A DNA stretch of 64,000 bases from positions 174,638 through 238,637 of the forward strand of contig JARLIM010000015.1 in assembly GCA_031291725.1 (NCBI GenBank), read 5' to 3'. A model generated the notes under the pieces. The model searched no databases and was not told the origin of the DNA. It saw only the letters and a list, made by a program, of their open reading frames with translations. This stretch comes from Acetobacteraceae bacterium (GTDB taxonomy: Bacteria > Pseudomonadota > Alphaproteobacteria > Acetobacterales > Acetobacteraceae). Below, piece by piece: positions 36,566 through 46,732 of this stretch (within the stretch, counting starts at the first letter, position 1; the number at the start of each line of letters is the position of its first letter). Both the position numbers and the translations under genes were made by a program.

Positions 36566-37603
36566 CTACACCACCGACCATGCCGTCTGTGCCCCGCCGC
36601 CGAAGACCACGACATGGTCCTGCTCCACGGCCACACATTCCGGCGCGTGCCCGCTGCGTTTCTCCAGCGTCACGGAGCCTGAATTGACCGGCAGCCCATA
36701 GAAGGCCGGGCCGTTGAGCGAGGCGAAGGCTTCGAAATGGGCGAGTGCGCCTTCCTCATCGAACACCTGCACATAGGTCTGCAACGCGGTGGGCGCGACG
36801 AAGCAGCCGGCACAGCCGCAGGCGGCCTCTTTCAACTTTGCCATGTGCGGTGCGGTGTCGGTGCCGAGGAAGAAACAGCTCTCCCCACCCGTCGCGGCCT
36901 TGCGCAACGCCAGACGATGCCGTTCGCGCTTGGCGATCGGCAGGCAATACAGATGCGGACGGATGCCGCCCTGGAAGATCGAGGTGCGGTTGATCACCAG
37001 ATGATGCGGCGTGATGGTGCAGGCCATATGCGATGCGTGCGCGCGCACGAAATCCACCGCCTCTTGCGTGGTGGCGTGTTCGAGGACGATCTTCAGCCCC
37101 GGATGCGCCTTGGCCAAGGGTGCCATCCTGGTCTCCAGGAACACCGCCTCCCGGTCGAAAATATCCACTGCCGGGTCGGTCACTTCGCCATGGACCAGCA
37201 ATTTCATGCCGATTTTCTCCATCCGCTCCAGCACCGGGCGGATGAGGGCGATGTCTGTCACCCCGCCATGGGAATTCGTCGTCGCCCCGGCCGGATACAG
37301 CTTGGCGGCAACCCAGATGCCTTCGTTGTAGCCGCGCTCGATCTCATCGGGGTCGGTGGTGTTGGTCAGATAGCAGGTCATCAGCGGTTCGAACTGCGCG
37401 CCAGCGGGCAGGGCGGCCCGAATCCGGTCGCGATAGGCGGCGGCGAGGGCGGGCGTTGTCACCGGAGGCACCAGATTGGGCATGATGATGGCGCGGCCGA
37501 ATTGGGCGGCGGTGTAGGGCAGCACCGCCTGCATCATCGCGCCGTCGCGCAGATGCACATGCCAGTCGTCCGGACGGCGGATGGTGATGCTCTGGGTGCT
37601 CAT
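36566..37603 (-). CDS. pyrC: Dihydroorotase, class II (PyrC)
   Basis: 345-aa zinc amidohydrolase interconverting dihydroorotate and N-carbamoyl-L-aspartate. Metal ligands: DWHVHLRDG (two His), the carboxylated Lys in [14 protein letters not shown], His in LLVHGEVTD, His in LEHATTQ and Asp in GTDTAPH. Complete, and of the reversible Enterobacteria-type class II. Last gene of the operon behind the MFS gene and overlapping the N-carbamoyl amidohydrolase by 4 bp. It could serve pyrimidine synthesis, but in this operon the hydrolytic direction feeding the amidohydrolase makes more sense. Confidence 0.93.
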   Translation of the reverse strand: MSTQSITIRRPDDWHVHLRDGAMMQAVLPYTAAQFGRAIIMPNLVPPVTTPALAAAYRDRIRAALPAGAQFEPLMTCYLTNTTDPDEIERGYNEGIWVAAKLYPAGATTNSHGGVTDIALIRPVLERMEKIGMKLLVHGEVTDPAVDIFDREAVFLETRMAPLAKAHPGLKIVLEHATTQEAVDFVRAHASHMACTITPHHLVINRTSIFQGGIRPHLYCLPIAKRERHRLALRKAATGGESCFFLGTDTAPHMAKLKEAACGCAGCFVAPTALQTYVQVFDEEGALAHFEAFASLNGPAFYGLPVNSGSVTLEKRSGHAPECVAVEQDHVVVFGGGAQTAWSVV

Positions 37604-38892
37604 GCGCGGTGTGCCCTCTCGGTCAGTGCAGTGCGGAGGATGTCGGCGCCTTGCATGAAATCCTCCATCGTCATCGCCTCGCGCGGATTGTGCGAGCCGT
37701 GCTCATTGCGCACGAACAGCATGACACTGGGTATCCCGGCAAGGGCGAAGCTGGTGGAATCGTGTCCGGCCCCGCTGGCGATGGTCTCATCGGCAATGCC
37801 CGCCGCCCGGATCGCCGCGCGCATGACCGAAACCAAATCCGGATCCATCACCGAAGGCGGCACATCCACCCGCCGCCCGGTGTCGAAACGCACCCCGCGT
37901 TCGCTGGAAATCCGGTCGCATTCGGCCAGGAACAGCGCGTGGAAGCGCTCCAGCGTCGCCTGCGACTGACTGCGCAACTCGAAGGAGAAGCTCACCTTGC
38001 CCGGAATGCGGCTCATCGCGTGCTCGGCCGGATCGGTGCCGACGACGCCGGTGGTGACGACCAGATCCTCGCCGGCTTCGATCGCCTTTTGCCAGTGCCG
38101 ATCGATCACGTGCAGCAATTCGGCCACGGCGAACATCGCATCATGGCGCAGCCAGCGCGGCACCGCCCCGGAATGGCCGGGCTCGCCATGGCAGATCACC
38201 GCACGATGGCGCACATTGCCGCGAATGCCCGTCACGGCGGCCACCGGCAGATCGCGCGCCACCAGAACCGGCCCCTGCTCGATATGCAACTCGAACCAGG
38301 CATCGACCGAGGCCGGATCGAGCAGCATCTCGCCGCGTGCAATCCGCGCCACATCGGCCCCCACCTCCCGCATCGCATTGCGCAACAGGCGGCCGGATTT
38401 CACATGCGGCAGGTTCAGATCGGCATCCGATAGCTGGCCGAGCAGGGCGGAGGAGCCAACCAGCGCGCGGCCGAAGAACGCACTTTCCTCGCAGCGCATG
38501 ACGTAGAGCTTGATCGTCCGACGCGGCACGAAGCCATCCTGTTTCAGCCGGGCGAGCGCCATCAGCCCGGCCAGCACGCCGGCCGCGCCGTCGAAATTCC
38601 CGCCTTGCGGCACGCTGTCGACATGCGAGCCACAGGCGACGAAGGGCAGATCGGGCTCGGCGCCGTGCAGCGTGACGACCAGATTGGCCGCCTCATCGCG
38701 CGATGTGGACAAGCCGCGCGCTCGGGCGGTGCGGTCGATGAGTTCCATCGCCGCCTGCTCGCCTGCGGCATAGGCCTCGCGGGTGATGCCCACGCCGTCA
38801 TCGCCGATGCGGCGCAGCTCGGCGAACATCACCTCGGCCATCGCCCAGCCGGCCGGATCGTTGAGCCGGGCTTCCGGCTGCAGCGCGTTCAC
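37600..38892 (-). CDS. Zn-dependent N-carbamoyl-amino acid amidohydrolase; proposed ureidosuccinase
   Basis: 430-aa M20/HyuC-AllC-type hydrolase. Metal motifs [35 protein letters not shown], the dimerisation-domain [10 protein letters not shown] and C-terminal [10 protein letters not shown] are present. Family members remove carbamoyl groups (N-carbamoyl amino acids, allantoate, beta-ureidopropionate). Placed between type 1B pyrD (4-bp overlap; GTG start at 38892) and pyrC (4-bp overlap), the natural substrate is N-carbamoyl-L-aspartate, giving aspartate, NH3 and CO2. That specificity is inferred from the operon. Confidence 0.83.
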   Translation of the reverse strand: MNALQPEARLNDPAGWAMAEVMFAELRRIGDDGVGITREAYAAGEQAAMELIDRTARARGLSTSRDEAANLVVTLHGAEPDLPFVACGSHVDSVPQGGNFDGAAGVLAGLMALARLKQDGFVPRRTIKLYVMRCEESAFFGRALVGSSALLGQLSDADLNLPHVKSGRLLRNAMREVGADVARIARGEMLLDPASVDAWFELHIEQGPVLVARDLPVAAVTGIRGNVRHRAVICHGEPGHSGAVPRWLRHDAMFAVAELLHVIDRHWQKAIEAGEDLVVTTGVVGTDPAEHAMSRIPGKVSFSFELRSQSQATLERFHALFLAECDRISSERGVRFDTGRRVDVPPSVMDPDLVSVMRAAIRAAGIADETIASGAGHDSTSFALAGIPSVMLFVRNEHGSHNPREAMTMEDFMQGADILRTALTERAHRA

Positions 38893-39833
38893 GTCACGGT
38901 CTCCATTTCCGCCGTCTCGGCATGATCGGCCTCCAGCCGGATCGCCCCGGTCAGTTCCGCCACCCGCGCCAAGCCGTGCTGGGTGCAGAAGCGGTCCAGC
39001 CCGTCGATGATGTCGGTCATGGTGTCGGATTTGAGGAAGCTCGCCGTGCCGACCTGCACCGCCGTGGCCCCGGCGATCATGTATTCGGCGGCATCCTCGG
39101 CGCTTGAAATTCCGCCGCAGCCGATCACCGGAATGCGAACGGCGCGGGCGGTTTGATAGACCTGACGCAGCACAATCGGCTTGATCGCGGGGCCGGACAG
39201 CCCGCCCATCGTGTTGCCGAGCCTGGGGCGGAACGTCGCAAGATCGATCGACATCGCCAGGATGGTGTTGGCCACCACCACCGCCTCCGCCCCCGCCGAT
39301 TCGGCAGCGCGCGCGATCTCGGCGATGTCGCCGACATTGGGGCTGAGCTTGGCCCAGACCGGCAGTGGCGTGGCCGCGCATATCTGGCGGATCACCGCCT
39401 CCGTCGCGCCGGCGCGCTGGGCGAAGGCGCGGCCGTCCTCTTCGATGTTGGGGCAGGAGATATTCGCCTCGATCGCCGCCACACCGGCAACGCTCACGGC
39501 GGCGGCAATGGCGGCGAAGCCTTCGGCGGTGGGGGCGGAGATCGAGACCACCAGCGGCGCGCGACACCTGCTGTAATGCGGCAGCGTGTGGCTGAGAAAA
39601 TAGGCAACCCCCTTGGAGGGAATGCCGATGGCGTTGAGCATGCCGCCTTGCACCTCCGCCACCCGCGGCAACGGATTGCCCGCGCGCAGTTCGGCGGTGA
39701 TGGTCTTGGTCACCAAGGCACCGAGCCGGTTGAGATCGAACACGCCCCCCATGCCCTCGGCAAAGGTGCCCGAGGCGGGCATGACCGGGTTGGCCAGGGT
39801 GAGGCGGCCGATGCGGACAGACATCTGTGTCAT
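38889..39833 (-). CDS. pyrD: Dihydroorotate dehydrogenase, type 1B catalytic subunit (PyrD)
   Basis: 314-aa FMN TIM-barrel enzyme. Active-site Cys lies in EANISCPN, the class 1 type; FMN contacts in ANPVMPASG, VWAKLSPN, and the GCGGISSAEDA/AGATAVQVGTA phosphate loop. Type 1B enzymes pair with PyrK and use NAD(H), unlike the quinone-linked class 2 PyrD usual in proteobacteria, so reduction of orotate with NADH is possible. It overlaps pyrK and the amidohydrolase gene by 4 bp each. Confidence 0.92.
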   Translation of the reverse strand: MTQMSVRIGRLTLANPVMPASGTFAEGMGGVFDLNRLGALVTKTITAELRAGNPLPRVAEVQGGMLNAIGIPSKGVAYFLSHTLPHYSRCRAPLVVSISAPTAEGFAAIAAAVSVAGVAAIEANISCPNIEEDGRAFAQRAGATEAVIRQICAATPLPVWAKLSPNVGDIAEIARAAESAGAEAVVVANTILAMSIDLATFRPRLGNTMGGLSGPAIKPIVLRQVYQTARAVRIPVIGCGGISSAEDAAEYMIAGATAVQVGTASFLKSDTMTDIIDGLDRFCTQHGLARVAELTGAIRLEADHAETAEMETVT

Positions 39834-40666
39834 GCCACCGCCTCCTGCAGATCGAACACCGGCCCATCCCAGCAGACGCGCTTATGGACAATCTCGCCGC
39901 CCACGTTGAAATCGCGCACGCAGCAGAAACACATCCCCAGACCGCAGGCCATTTGCTGCTCCAGCGCCACCTGACCGGGGAGATCGAATTCGCGGGCCAG
40001 ACGTTGCATCAGGCGCAGAACGCGCTGCGATCCGCAGGTGAACAGCGCATCGCAGCGATCATCGGCAATCATCATGCACAGCAGGCGGCGCAGATGGGCG
40101 GGGTCGGAACTGCCGTCGCTGTCGGTGACGGCGATCACCTTGGCCCCATGACGGCGAAACAGATCCTCGGACATCACGAGTTCCGGCGTGCGGGCGGAGA
40201 GAATGGCCGTCATGCCGATCCCCGCCGCCTCTGCCGCCACGGCCAGCGGCCCCAACGTGGCCAGACCGGCCCCCCGGCCAATGGCCACCACATGCCGCCA
40301 GGCGGGGTCGAGCACAAAGCCCTGACCGAGTGGGCCGAGCAGCGGCAGCGCGTCGCCGGGCCGGAGGGTGGCCAGCCCGCGCGTGCCGACACCGGCCACT
40401 TTGTAGAGAAACGAGACGGTGTTGGCCGTGATGTCCGTGCCATAGACGCTCATCGGCCTGCGGAAAAACGGCGCTTCACCGGGCGGGGCAGGGCAGAGCA
40501 GTTGGAAGAACTGCCCAGCCCGTGCCTGCGCCGCGAGCGCTGAGGTTTGCACCACCAAATGGCGATACTCGCCATTCACGGTCGCGTTGTGCAGCACCAG
40601 GCTCACCTCCTCCGCCACATGCGGGCGGAAGGCACCGGCGCAGGAGGCGGGGGAGGTGATGTTCAT
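39830..40666 (-). CDS. pyrK: Dihydroorotate dehydrogenase electron transfer subunit (PyrK)
   Basis: 278 aa. FAD domain with RRPMSVYG, NAD-binding domain with IGRGAGLATLGPLA, and the C-terminal [2Fe-2S] cysteines in MACGLGMCFCC and KRVCWDGPVF. The cluster spacing C-x4-C-x2-C...C is that of PyrK. Connects NAD(H) to the FMN of PyrD. Starts 3 bp after the transporter stop and overlaps pyrD by 4 bp. Confidence 0.93.
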   Translation of the reverse strand: MNITSPASCAGAFRPHVAEEVSLVLHNATVNGEYRHLVVQTSALAAQARAGQFFQLLCPAPPGEAPFFRRPMSVYGTDITANTVSFLYKVAGVGTRGLATLRPGDALPLLGPLGQGFVLDPAWRHVVAIGRGAGLATLGPLAVAAEAAGIGMTAILSARTPELVMSEDLFRRHGAKVIAVTDSDGSSDPAHLRRLLCMMIADDRCDALFTCGSQRVLRLMQRLAREFDLPGQVALEQQMACGLGMCFCCVRDFNVGGEIVHKRVCWDGPVFDLQEAVA

Positions 40667-40669
40667 CGC

Positions 40670-41908
40670 TCAGGTCAGCTCCGCGCCGCGCCGTTCCGGG
40701 ATCAGGAACCAGAAGGCGACGATGTCCAGCACATAGATCAGCGAGAGCAGCGCGATGGCGGTGTCGAAGCCATAGTCTTTCGTCCAGGCGGCAATCGCCA
40801 CCGGCCCCAGACCGCCCACGGCACGGCCGATGTTGAACAGCACGTTCTGCGCGGTGGCGCGGGCGGCGGTGGGATACAGCTCGCTCATCAGCGCGCCATA
40901 GCCGCCCAGCATGCCATTGACGAAAAAGCCCATCGTGGCCCCGCCGATCAGCAGCGCATTCGGGGTGCCGAGCCGCGAATAGACCAGCACCATCACCGCC
41001 GAGCCCACCATCCAGGTCAGAAACGCCGGACGACGACCGATCAGATCGGCCACCATGCCGAAGATGTAGATGCCCAGCGCCATGCCCAGGATCGTCACCG
41101 CCGTCCATGTGGCCGATTGCGTCAGACCGAAGCCGAACCGGCTGGACAAGTAGTTCGGCAGCCAGATCATCACGCCGAAATAGCCGAAATTCTGCACCGA
41201 ACAGAGCACCACCATGCCCAGGCTCGCGCGCATCGTCGGGCCGTCCTTGACCAGCAATTTCAACGCCGATTGCTTCGGCGCGCTGGCGGTGCGGGCGACG
41301 AACAATTCCGGCTCATCCAGCCCACGCCGGATGAAGAACGCCGCCACCGCGGGCAGCATGCCGACGACGAACATGCCGCGCCAGCCGATCATCGGCAGCA
41401 GCAGCGGGGTGACGAGGGCGGCGGCCAGCACGCCCGCCTGCCAGCCAAGCCCGACATAGGACGACGCCCGCGCCCGCTTTGAGGCAGGCCACGCTTCGGC
41501 CACCATCGCCATGCCGATGCCGAACTCACCCCCCAGCCCGGTGCCTGCGATGGTACGGAAGGCGAGCAAGCTCCAATAGCCCTGCGCCAGCGCACACAGG
41601 CCGGTGAAGATTGCGAAAATCAGGATGGAATAGGTGAGAACCTTCACCCGTCCGATGCGGTCGGACAGCATGCCGAACCCCACGCCGCCAATCACCGCGC
41701 CAAACAGCGTCGCCGTCACCAGCGTGGCCGATTGCGCCGGGCCGAAGCCCAACTCGGCGGAAATCGCGCGCAGCATGAAGCCCAGGATGAGCAGGTCGAA
41801 CCCGTCCATCGCATAGCCCACCGCCGAGCCGATCAAGGCTCGCCGCGCCGCCGGGGTGACGGCGTCTCCGGCCAGGGAAGTTGAATGCAAGCTGTTTGAC
41901 ACGTCCAT
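40670..41908 (-). CDS. MFS transporter (acid:H+ symporter type); proposed orotate importer
   Basis: 412-aa permease with twelve hydrophobic segments. Conserved MFS loops: GYAMDGFDLLILGFM at helix 1, GMLSDRIGRVKVL between helices 2 and 3, and GMVADLIGRRPAFL in the second half. The DGFDLLI motif is that of aromatic acid/metabolite:H+ symporters. First gene of the operon with pyrK, pyrD, the amidohydrolase and pyrC, and divergent from a LysR gene, so orotate, an aromatic-like acid, is the likely cargo (inference). Start taken at ATG 41908; GTG 41902 has a better-spaced GGAGG. Confidence 0.82.
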   Translation of the reverse strand: MDVSNSLHSTSLAGDAVTPAARRALIGSAVGYAMDGFDLLILGFMLRAISAELGFGPAQSATLVTATLFGAVIGGVGFGMLSDRIGRVKVLTYSILIFAIFTGLCALAQGYWSLLAFRTIAGTGLGGEFGIGMAMVAEAWPASKRARASSYVGLGWQAGVLAAALVTPLLLPMIGWRGMFVVGMLPAVAAFFIRRGLDEPELFVARTASAPKQSALKLLVKDGPTMRASLGMVVLCSVQNFGYFGVMIWLPNYLSSRFGFGLTQSATWTAVTILGMALGIYIFGMVADLIGRRPAFLTWMVGSAVMVLVYSRLGTPNALLIGGATMGFFVNGMLGGYGALMSELYPTAARATAQNVLFNIGRAVGGLGPVAIAAWTKDYGFDTAIALLSLIYVLDIVAFWFLIPERRGAELT

Positions 41909-41991
41909 GCCCTCCAAAGCCCGGATCGACCGGAAAGCGGAAGCCTCCGCCAATCGGGACCGCTCGCACAAGCGCAGATTTTGGTGCAGGC

Positions 41992-42010
41992 TGATGCCGA
42001 TCCGGCATCA
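41992..42010. promoter_or_regulatory. Perfect inverted repeat between MFS operon and lysR, candidate operator
   Basis: TGATGCCG-ATC-CGGCATCA, arms of 8 bp with a 3-bp spacer, ends 10 bp before the LysR start codon. It contains a T-N11-A-like arrangement typical of LysR sites. The 112-bp divergent region has no other palindrome of this quality. It may be the autoregulatory site or a transcript hairpin. Confidence 0.45.
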
Positions 42011-42020
42011 GGAGACCGAG

Positions 42021-42944
42021 ATGAAAGACCCTCGTGTGCGCATCCATGCCGCCGCTTTGCATTATTTCGACGCGGTGCGGCGGGCGGGCTCGATCCGGGC
42101 GGCGGCGCGGCGGCTGAATGTGGCCTCCTCGGCGGTCAATCGGCAGATTTTGGCGCTGGAGGCGGAGGTGCAGTCGCCGCTGTTCGATCGTCTGCCCAGT
42201 GGGCTGAAACTGACGGCGGCGGGCGAGATTTTGGCGCATCACGTCATCGGCGTGCTGCGCGATGCCGAGCGTGTGCAATCCGAATTGGCGGCTTTACGCG
42301 GGCTGGAGACCGGGCATGTGGAGATCGTCACCTTGGAGGGCGTGTGCCATCGCATCCTGCCCGCCGCCATCGCCACCGCCCATGCCCGCTCACCGCGTGT
42401 GACCATTGGCGTGGGCATTCTGGGCACCGAGGATATTCCGCGCGCCTTGGCAGAGGGGGAGGCGCATCTGGGCTTGGCATTTGAGGTGCGGCGCCGGCCG
42501 GAATTGCGGTTGATTGCCGCACGCAAATTTCGCATCGGCGCCGTGGTGCTGCCCGATTCACCGTTGGCGCGCGAGGCGAGCCTGAATGTGACCGGCTTGC
42601 GCGGGCATCACCTGATCTTGCCGAAATCCAATTTCGCCAACCGCCAGCAACTGCATTCGGCCCTCACCCCCGACGAATTCGCCGCCGGAGGGCGGATCGA
42701 AGTGGGCTCGATCGATCTGATGAAGCAATTGGTGCTGCGCGGCCTCGGCGTGGGGCTGATGACGATGGTGGGCGTGGAGGATGACGTGGAGACTGGCCGC
42801 TTGGTGCATGTGCCGCTGCGGCAGGGGCGGGGATTTCTGGAAAGCGAACTCGGCCTCTACGCCCGCGCCGACACCGCGCTGCCGCTGGCGGCAGAGGTGT
42901 TTTCCCAGCATTTGGCGGGCGTGTTGGCTGACAGTCAGATGTGA
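42021..42944 (+). CDS. LysR-family transcriptional regulator of the orotate operon (proposed)
   Basis: 307 aa. N-terminal winged helix-turn-helix with YFDAVRRAGSIRAAARRLN and SSAVNRQILALEAEVQSPLF, followed by the periplasmic-binding-like effector domain (VEIVTLEGVCHRILPAAI and LRGLGVGLMTMVGVEDDV). ATG 42021 has GGAG 6 bp upstream. Divergent from the MFS-pyrK-pyrD-amidohydrolase-pyrC operon, so it probably activates it in response to orotate or an intermediate. Confidence 0.85.
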   Translation: MKDPRVRIHAAALHYFDAVRRAGSIRAAARRLNVASSAVNRQILALEAEVQSPLFDRLPSGLKLTAAGEILAHHVIGVLRDAERVQSELAALRGLETGHVEIVTLEGVCHRILPAAIATAHARSPRVTIGVGILGTEDIPRALAEGEAHLGLAFEVRRRPELRLIAARKFRIGAVVLPDSPLAREASLNVTGLRGHHLILPKSNFANRQQLHSALTPDEFAAGGRIEVGSIDLMKQLVLRGLGVGLMTMVGVEDDVETGRLVHVPLRQGRGFLESELGLYARADTALPLAAEVFSQHLAGVLADSQM

Positions 42945-42968
42945 TGAAGTCTGGATAGACCGCCATAC

Positions 42969-43742
42969 TCAATTCGCTGGAATATGCGTGCTCATCCGTC
43001 GGGCCGCCTGTTCCGATCCGGCATCGGCGGCACGTTGCAGCCATGCATAGCCCTGACCGTCGTCTTGCCTCTCGCCATTGCCTTCGAGATACATATTGGC
43101 GATTTGCCGCATCGACTCTGCATTGCCCAGTGCCGCCCCCTTGTCGAAATACTGTCGGGCAAGCTTGAGGTTTTGCGCAATGCCACGGCCCTGCAAATAC
43201 AGAATGCCGATATTTGTCATCGCATCGCCATTGTCTTTCTCGGCGGCGACCATGAACCAACGCATCGCCTCTTTCTCATCCACCCGCGTGCCGCGTCCGA
43301 AGCGATAGGCAATGCCGAGACGGTAGGCCGCCGGAATATTGCCGCCGGCGGCCGCCTTCGAATACAACACAAAGGATTTCGTGCGATCCTGCACCACGCC
43401 GGTGCCGCCGTTTTCCTCGATCATACCAAGCTGATACTGCGCCTCGGCCAATCCGGCATCGGCGGCGGGTTGCAGCCATTGCCGTGCCTCCGAGAAATCC
43501 TGCAATTCGCCGTTGCCCTGGGCATACATCACGCCGATACCCAACTCACCGCGATGATCGCCCTGGTTCTTGGCGATCATGAAATCATCCACCGCCGTCT
43601 GATATTTGCCATCGGCCAGCGCCGATTCAGCCGCCTCAATGGCCTGATCGGCCGTCAGCTCAACCATTTTCGGCGCAGGGGCCGAGCAGGAGGCCAGCAG
43701 CAGCAGGGCCGCGGCGGACAAAGACGGCAGGGTGCGAGACAT
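42969..43742 (-). CDS. Sel1-repeat lipoprotein
   Basis: 257 aa. Lipoprotein signal with lipobox LASC (Cys19), then about five Sel1/TPR-like repeats (for example [54 protein letters not shown]). Such proteins are envelope adaptors for protein-protein contact. No partner is evident from context; it converges on lysR and is divergent from alaS. Confidence 0.82.
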   Translation of the reverse strand: MSRTLPSLSAAALLLLASCSAPAPKMVELTADQAIEAAESALADGKYQTAVDDFMIAKNQGDHRGELGIGVMYAQGNGELQDFSEARQWLQPAADAGLAEAQYQLGMIEENGGTGVVQDRTKSFVLYSKAAAGGNIPAAYRLGIAYRFGRGTRVDEKEAMRWFMVAAEKDNGDAMTNIGILYLQGRGIAQNLKLARQYFDKGAALGNAESMRQIANMYLEGNGERQDDGQGYAWLQRAADAGSEQAARRMSTHIPAN

Positions 43743-43924
43743 GCGATTCTCCTCAATCTTACAGCGACTCTAGCCGATCTGGCCCCGCGTGTAAGCAAGT
43801 CCGCAGTGAATTCGCCGTCAAAGGTCAGGGGGCAATCGCTTGGGCCGGGTTGGCGTCCGCCGCTGCGTGCGCTACGTGGGTATTTCGTTTTTGTGCGCGA
43901 TCTCCAGGGACCACCACCTTCACC

Positions 43925-46558
43925 ATGACCAGCAGCAACGACATCCGCGCGACCTTCCTCGAATATTTCGCGCGCAACGGCCACACCGTGGTGGAAAGCT
44001 CGCCCCTGGTGCCGCGCAACGACCCGACTTTGATGTTCACCAATTCGGGCATGGTGCAGTTCAAGAACGTCTTCACCGGCCAGGAAAGGCGCCCCTATTC
44101 GCGCGCCACCACCGCGCAGAAAAGCGTGCGCGCCGGCGGCAAGCACAACGATCTTGATAATGTCGGCTACACCGCGCGCCATCACACATTCTTTGAAATG
44201 CTGGGGAATTTCTCCTTCGGCGATTATTTCAAGGAACAGGCGATCACCCATGCCTGGACATTGCTGACCAAGGATTTCGCCCTGCCGAAGGATAAGCTGC
44301 TCGTCACCGTCTATCATGAAGACGAGGACGCGGCCGATCTGTGGAAGCGGATCGCCGGTCTGCCCGATGAGCGCATCATCCGCATCAAGACCAGCGACAA
44401 TTTCTGGCGCATGGGCGACACCGGCCCCTGTGGCCCGTGTTCGGAAATCTTCTACGATCACGGCCCGTCCATCCCTGGTGGCCCTCCCGGCAGCCCGGAT
44501 GAGGACGGGGACCGCTTTATCGAGATCTGGAACCTCGTGTTCATGCAATACGAGGAAGGCCCGCCCGGCACGCGCACGCCGCTGCCGCGCCCGTCCATCG
44601 ATACCGGCATGGGGCTGGAACGCTTTGCCGCCATTCTCCAAGGCAAGCACGACAACTACGACACCGACACCTTCCGCGCACTGATCCAGGCTTCCAGCGA
44701 AGTGGTCGGCCAGCCTGCGGATGGAAAGTTCAAGACCAGCCATCGCGTGGTGGCCGATCATCTGCGGTCAACCTCGTTCCTGATGGCCGATGGCGTGCTG
44801 CCGTCCAATGAAGGCCGTGGCTATGTGCTGCGCCGCATCATGCGCCGTGCGATGCGTCATGCCCACATGATGGGCGCGCGCGATCCGGTGATGTGGCGTC
44901 TGGTGCCCGCCCTGATCCGTCAGATGGGCGCTGCCTATCCGGAACTCGGCCGCGCGGAATCGCTGATCACCGAGACGCTGCGTCTGGAGGAAACCCGCTT
45001 CAAGGCGATGCTGGATCGCGGCCTGGGTCTGCTCTCGGAAGAAACCGGCAAGCTGGGGGAAGGTCAGGCGCTGGCGGGTGACGTGGCGTTCAAGCTGTAT
45101 GACACGTTCGGCTTCCCGCTCGATCTGACGCAGGACGCTTTGCGCGAGCAGGGTCGTGCGGTGGATGTGGCAGGCTTTGAGGCGGCGATGGCCGATCAGC
45201 GCAAGCGCGCCCGTGCCGCCTGGGCCGGTTCGGGGGAGGCGGCCACCGAGAAGCTGTGGTTTGAGCTGAAAGAGAGCGTCTCCACCGAATTCCTCGGCTA
45301 TGCCACCGAATCCGCCGAGGCCGAAATTCTCGCCGTGGTGCAGGACGGCAAGATTGTCGACAGCGCGCCGGTGGGGGCTTCGGTTGCCATCGTGCTCAAC
45401 CAGACGCCGTTCTATGGCGAATCGGGCGGTCAGGTCGGCGATCACGGCGTGATCACCGGCGCCGGTCTGCGCATCGCTGTCTCGGACACGCAGAAGAAGC
45501 TCGGCGATCTGTTTGTCCATCTCGGCACCGTCGTCGAGGGTGAGGCGAAGGCAGGCACCGCCGTTGTGGCGGTGGTCGATCACGCGCGTCGCACCGCCAT
45601 TCGCGCGCATCACTCCGCCACCCATTTGCTGCACGAGGCGCTGCGGCGTCGGATGGGCAATCACGTGGCGCAGAAAGGCTCGCTCAACGCGCCGGATCGC
45701 CTGCGCTTTGACGTCAGCCAACCCACGCCGATCGGCCGCGAGGACATCGCCTGGGTTGAAGCCGAGGTGAATGCCCGCATTCGCGAGAACACCGAAGTCA
45801 CCACCCGTCTGATGACGCCCGATCAGGCCGTCGCCGAGGGGGCGATGGCGCTGTTTGGCGAGAAATACGGCGAAGAGGTGCGCGTGGTGGCGATGGGGGC
45901 CGGGGAGGGCAACCGTGGTGCCTATTCCATCGAGCTGTGCGGCGGCACGCATGTCAAACGCACCGGCGATATCGGCCTGTTCCGCATCGTGGCGGAAGCG
46001 GCGGTCTCGGCAGGTGTGCGACGGATTGAAGCCGTGTGCGGCGAAGCGGCTCTGGCCGTGGTGGCGGAGAACGATGCACGTCTGGCCGATATCGCCGGGC
46101 TGCTGAAGGCGCAACCCAGCGAATTCGGCGATCGCATCACGCAATTGATGGCCGATCGACGCAAGCTGGAACAGCAGGTGGTGGAGCTGCAGAAGAAGCT
46201 CGTCACCGGGGCGTCGGCAGCGCAGGACGAAGAGATTGGCGGCGTGAAGCTGGCCGCGCGCAATCTGGGCGATGTTCCGGCGCGTGACCTGAAGGGCTTG
46301 GCCGATGCCATCCTGAAGCAACTCGGCAGCGGCGTGGTGGCTTTGGTCTCCACGGCGGAAGGCAAGGCCTCCATCGTGGTCGGCGTGTCGGCGGATATGA
46401 CGGGCAAGATCAGCGCCGTCGATCTGGTGCGCGCGGCCTCGGCGGCTGTCGGCGGCAAGGGCGGCGGCGGACGCCCTGATATGGCGCAGGCAGGCGGCCC
46501 GGATGCGGGTCAAGCCGATGCGGCGTTGGAGGCTATTCGGGCGGTGTTGGCAGGGTAG
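43925..46558 (+). CDS. alaS: Alanine-tRNA ligase
   Basis: 877-aa class II synthetase. Motif 1 to 3 region with [28 protein letters not shown] and GMGLERFA; the editing domain with the metal ligands [11 protein letters not shown] and [11 protein letters not shown]; and the C-terminal DHHA1/oligomerisation domain. Start at ATG 43925 matches the family N-terminus ([17 protein letters not shown]). The 182 bp upstream hold no gene. Confidence 0.97.
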   Translation: MTSSNDIRATFLEYFARNGHTVVESSPLVPRNDPTLMFTNSGMVQFKNVFTGQERRPYSRATTAQKSVRAGGKHNDLDNVGYTARHHTFFEMLGNFSFGDYFKEQAITHAWTLLTKDFALPKDKLLVTVYHEDEDAADLWKRIAGLPDERIIRIKTSDNFWRMGDTGPCGPCSEIFYDHGPSIPGGPPGSPDEDGDRFIEIWNLVFMQYEEGPPGTRTPLPRPSIDTGMGLERFAAILQGKHDNYDTDTFRALIQASSEVVGQPADGKFKTSHRVVADHLRSTSFLMADGVLPSNEGRGYVLRRIMRRAMRHAHMMGARDPVMWRLVPALIRQMGAAYPELGRAESLITETLRLEETRFKAMLDRGLGLLSEETGKLGEGQALAGDVAFKLYDTFGFPLDLTQDALREQGRAVDVAGFEAAMADQRKRARAAWAGSGEAATEKLWFELKESVSTEFLGYATESAEAEILAVVQDGKIVDSAPVGASVAIVLNQTPFYGESGGQVGDHGVITGAGLRIAVSDTQKKLGDLFVHLGTVVEGEAKAGTAVVAVVDHARRTAIRAHHSATHLLHEALRRRMGNHVAQKGSLNAPDRLRFDVSQPTPIGREDIAWVEAEVNARIRENTEVTTRLMTPDQAVAEGAMALFGEKYGEEVRVVAMGAGEGNRGAYSIELCGGTHVKRTGDIGLFRIVAEAAVSAGVRRIEAVCGEAALAVVAENDARLADIAGLLKAQPSEFGDRITQLMADRRKLEQQVVELQKKLVTGASAAQDEEIGGVKLAARNLGDVPARDLKGLADAILKQLGSGVVALVSTAEGKASIVVGVSADMTGKISAVDLVRAASAAVGGKGGGGRPDMAQAGGPDAGQADAALEAIRAVLAG

Positions 46559-46622
46559 ATTCTCCGGTCGTTTGTCCGCCAAGACGGGGGGAAGTCGTTC
46601 ATCCCTAACCCCCCCCCTCAAA

Positions 46623-46706
46623 CCGTCATTGTGGCACGCAGTGCCGCAATCCATCGCTGAGTTGGCTGCATCGCGATGGATGGCTGCGCTCCGCGCGCCA
46701 TGACGG
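46623..46706 (+). repeat. Interspersed palindromic repeat, locus B
   Basis: 84-bp unit beginning CCGTCATTG and ending CATGACGG, with the internal hairpin TGTGGCAC-gca-GTGCCGCA (one G-T pair) and a CATCGCGATGG palindrome. Same orientation as locus A. It fills the 174-bp gap between the convergent alaS and pncC genes. Confidence 0.8.
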
Positions 46707-46732
46707 ATTGAGGAATCCTCAATAACGTTGCG

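Noticed and set aside
37600..39891. A 763-codon minus-strand frame apparently fusing upstream sequence to the amidohydrolase
   Set aside because: Its first ~330 codons are the wrong frame of pyrD, which is clearly coding in another frame. The real gene starts at GTG 38892.
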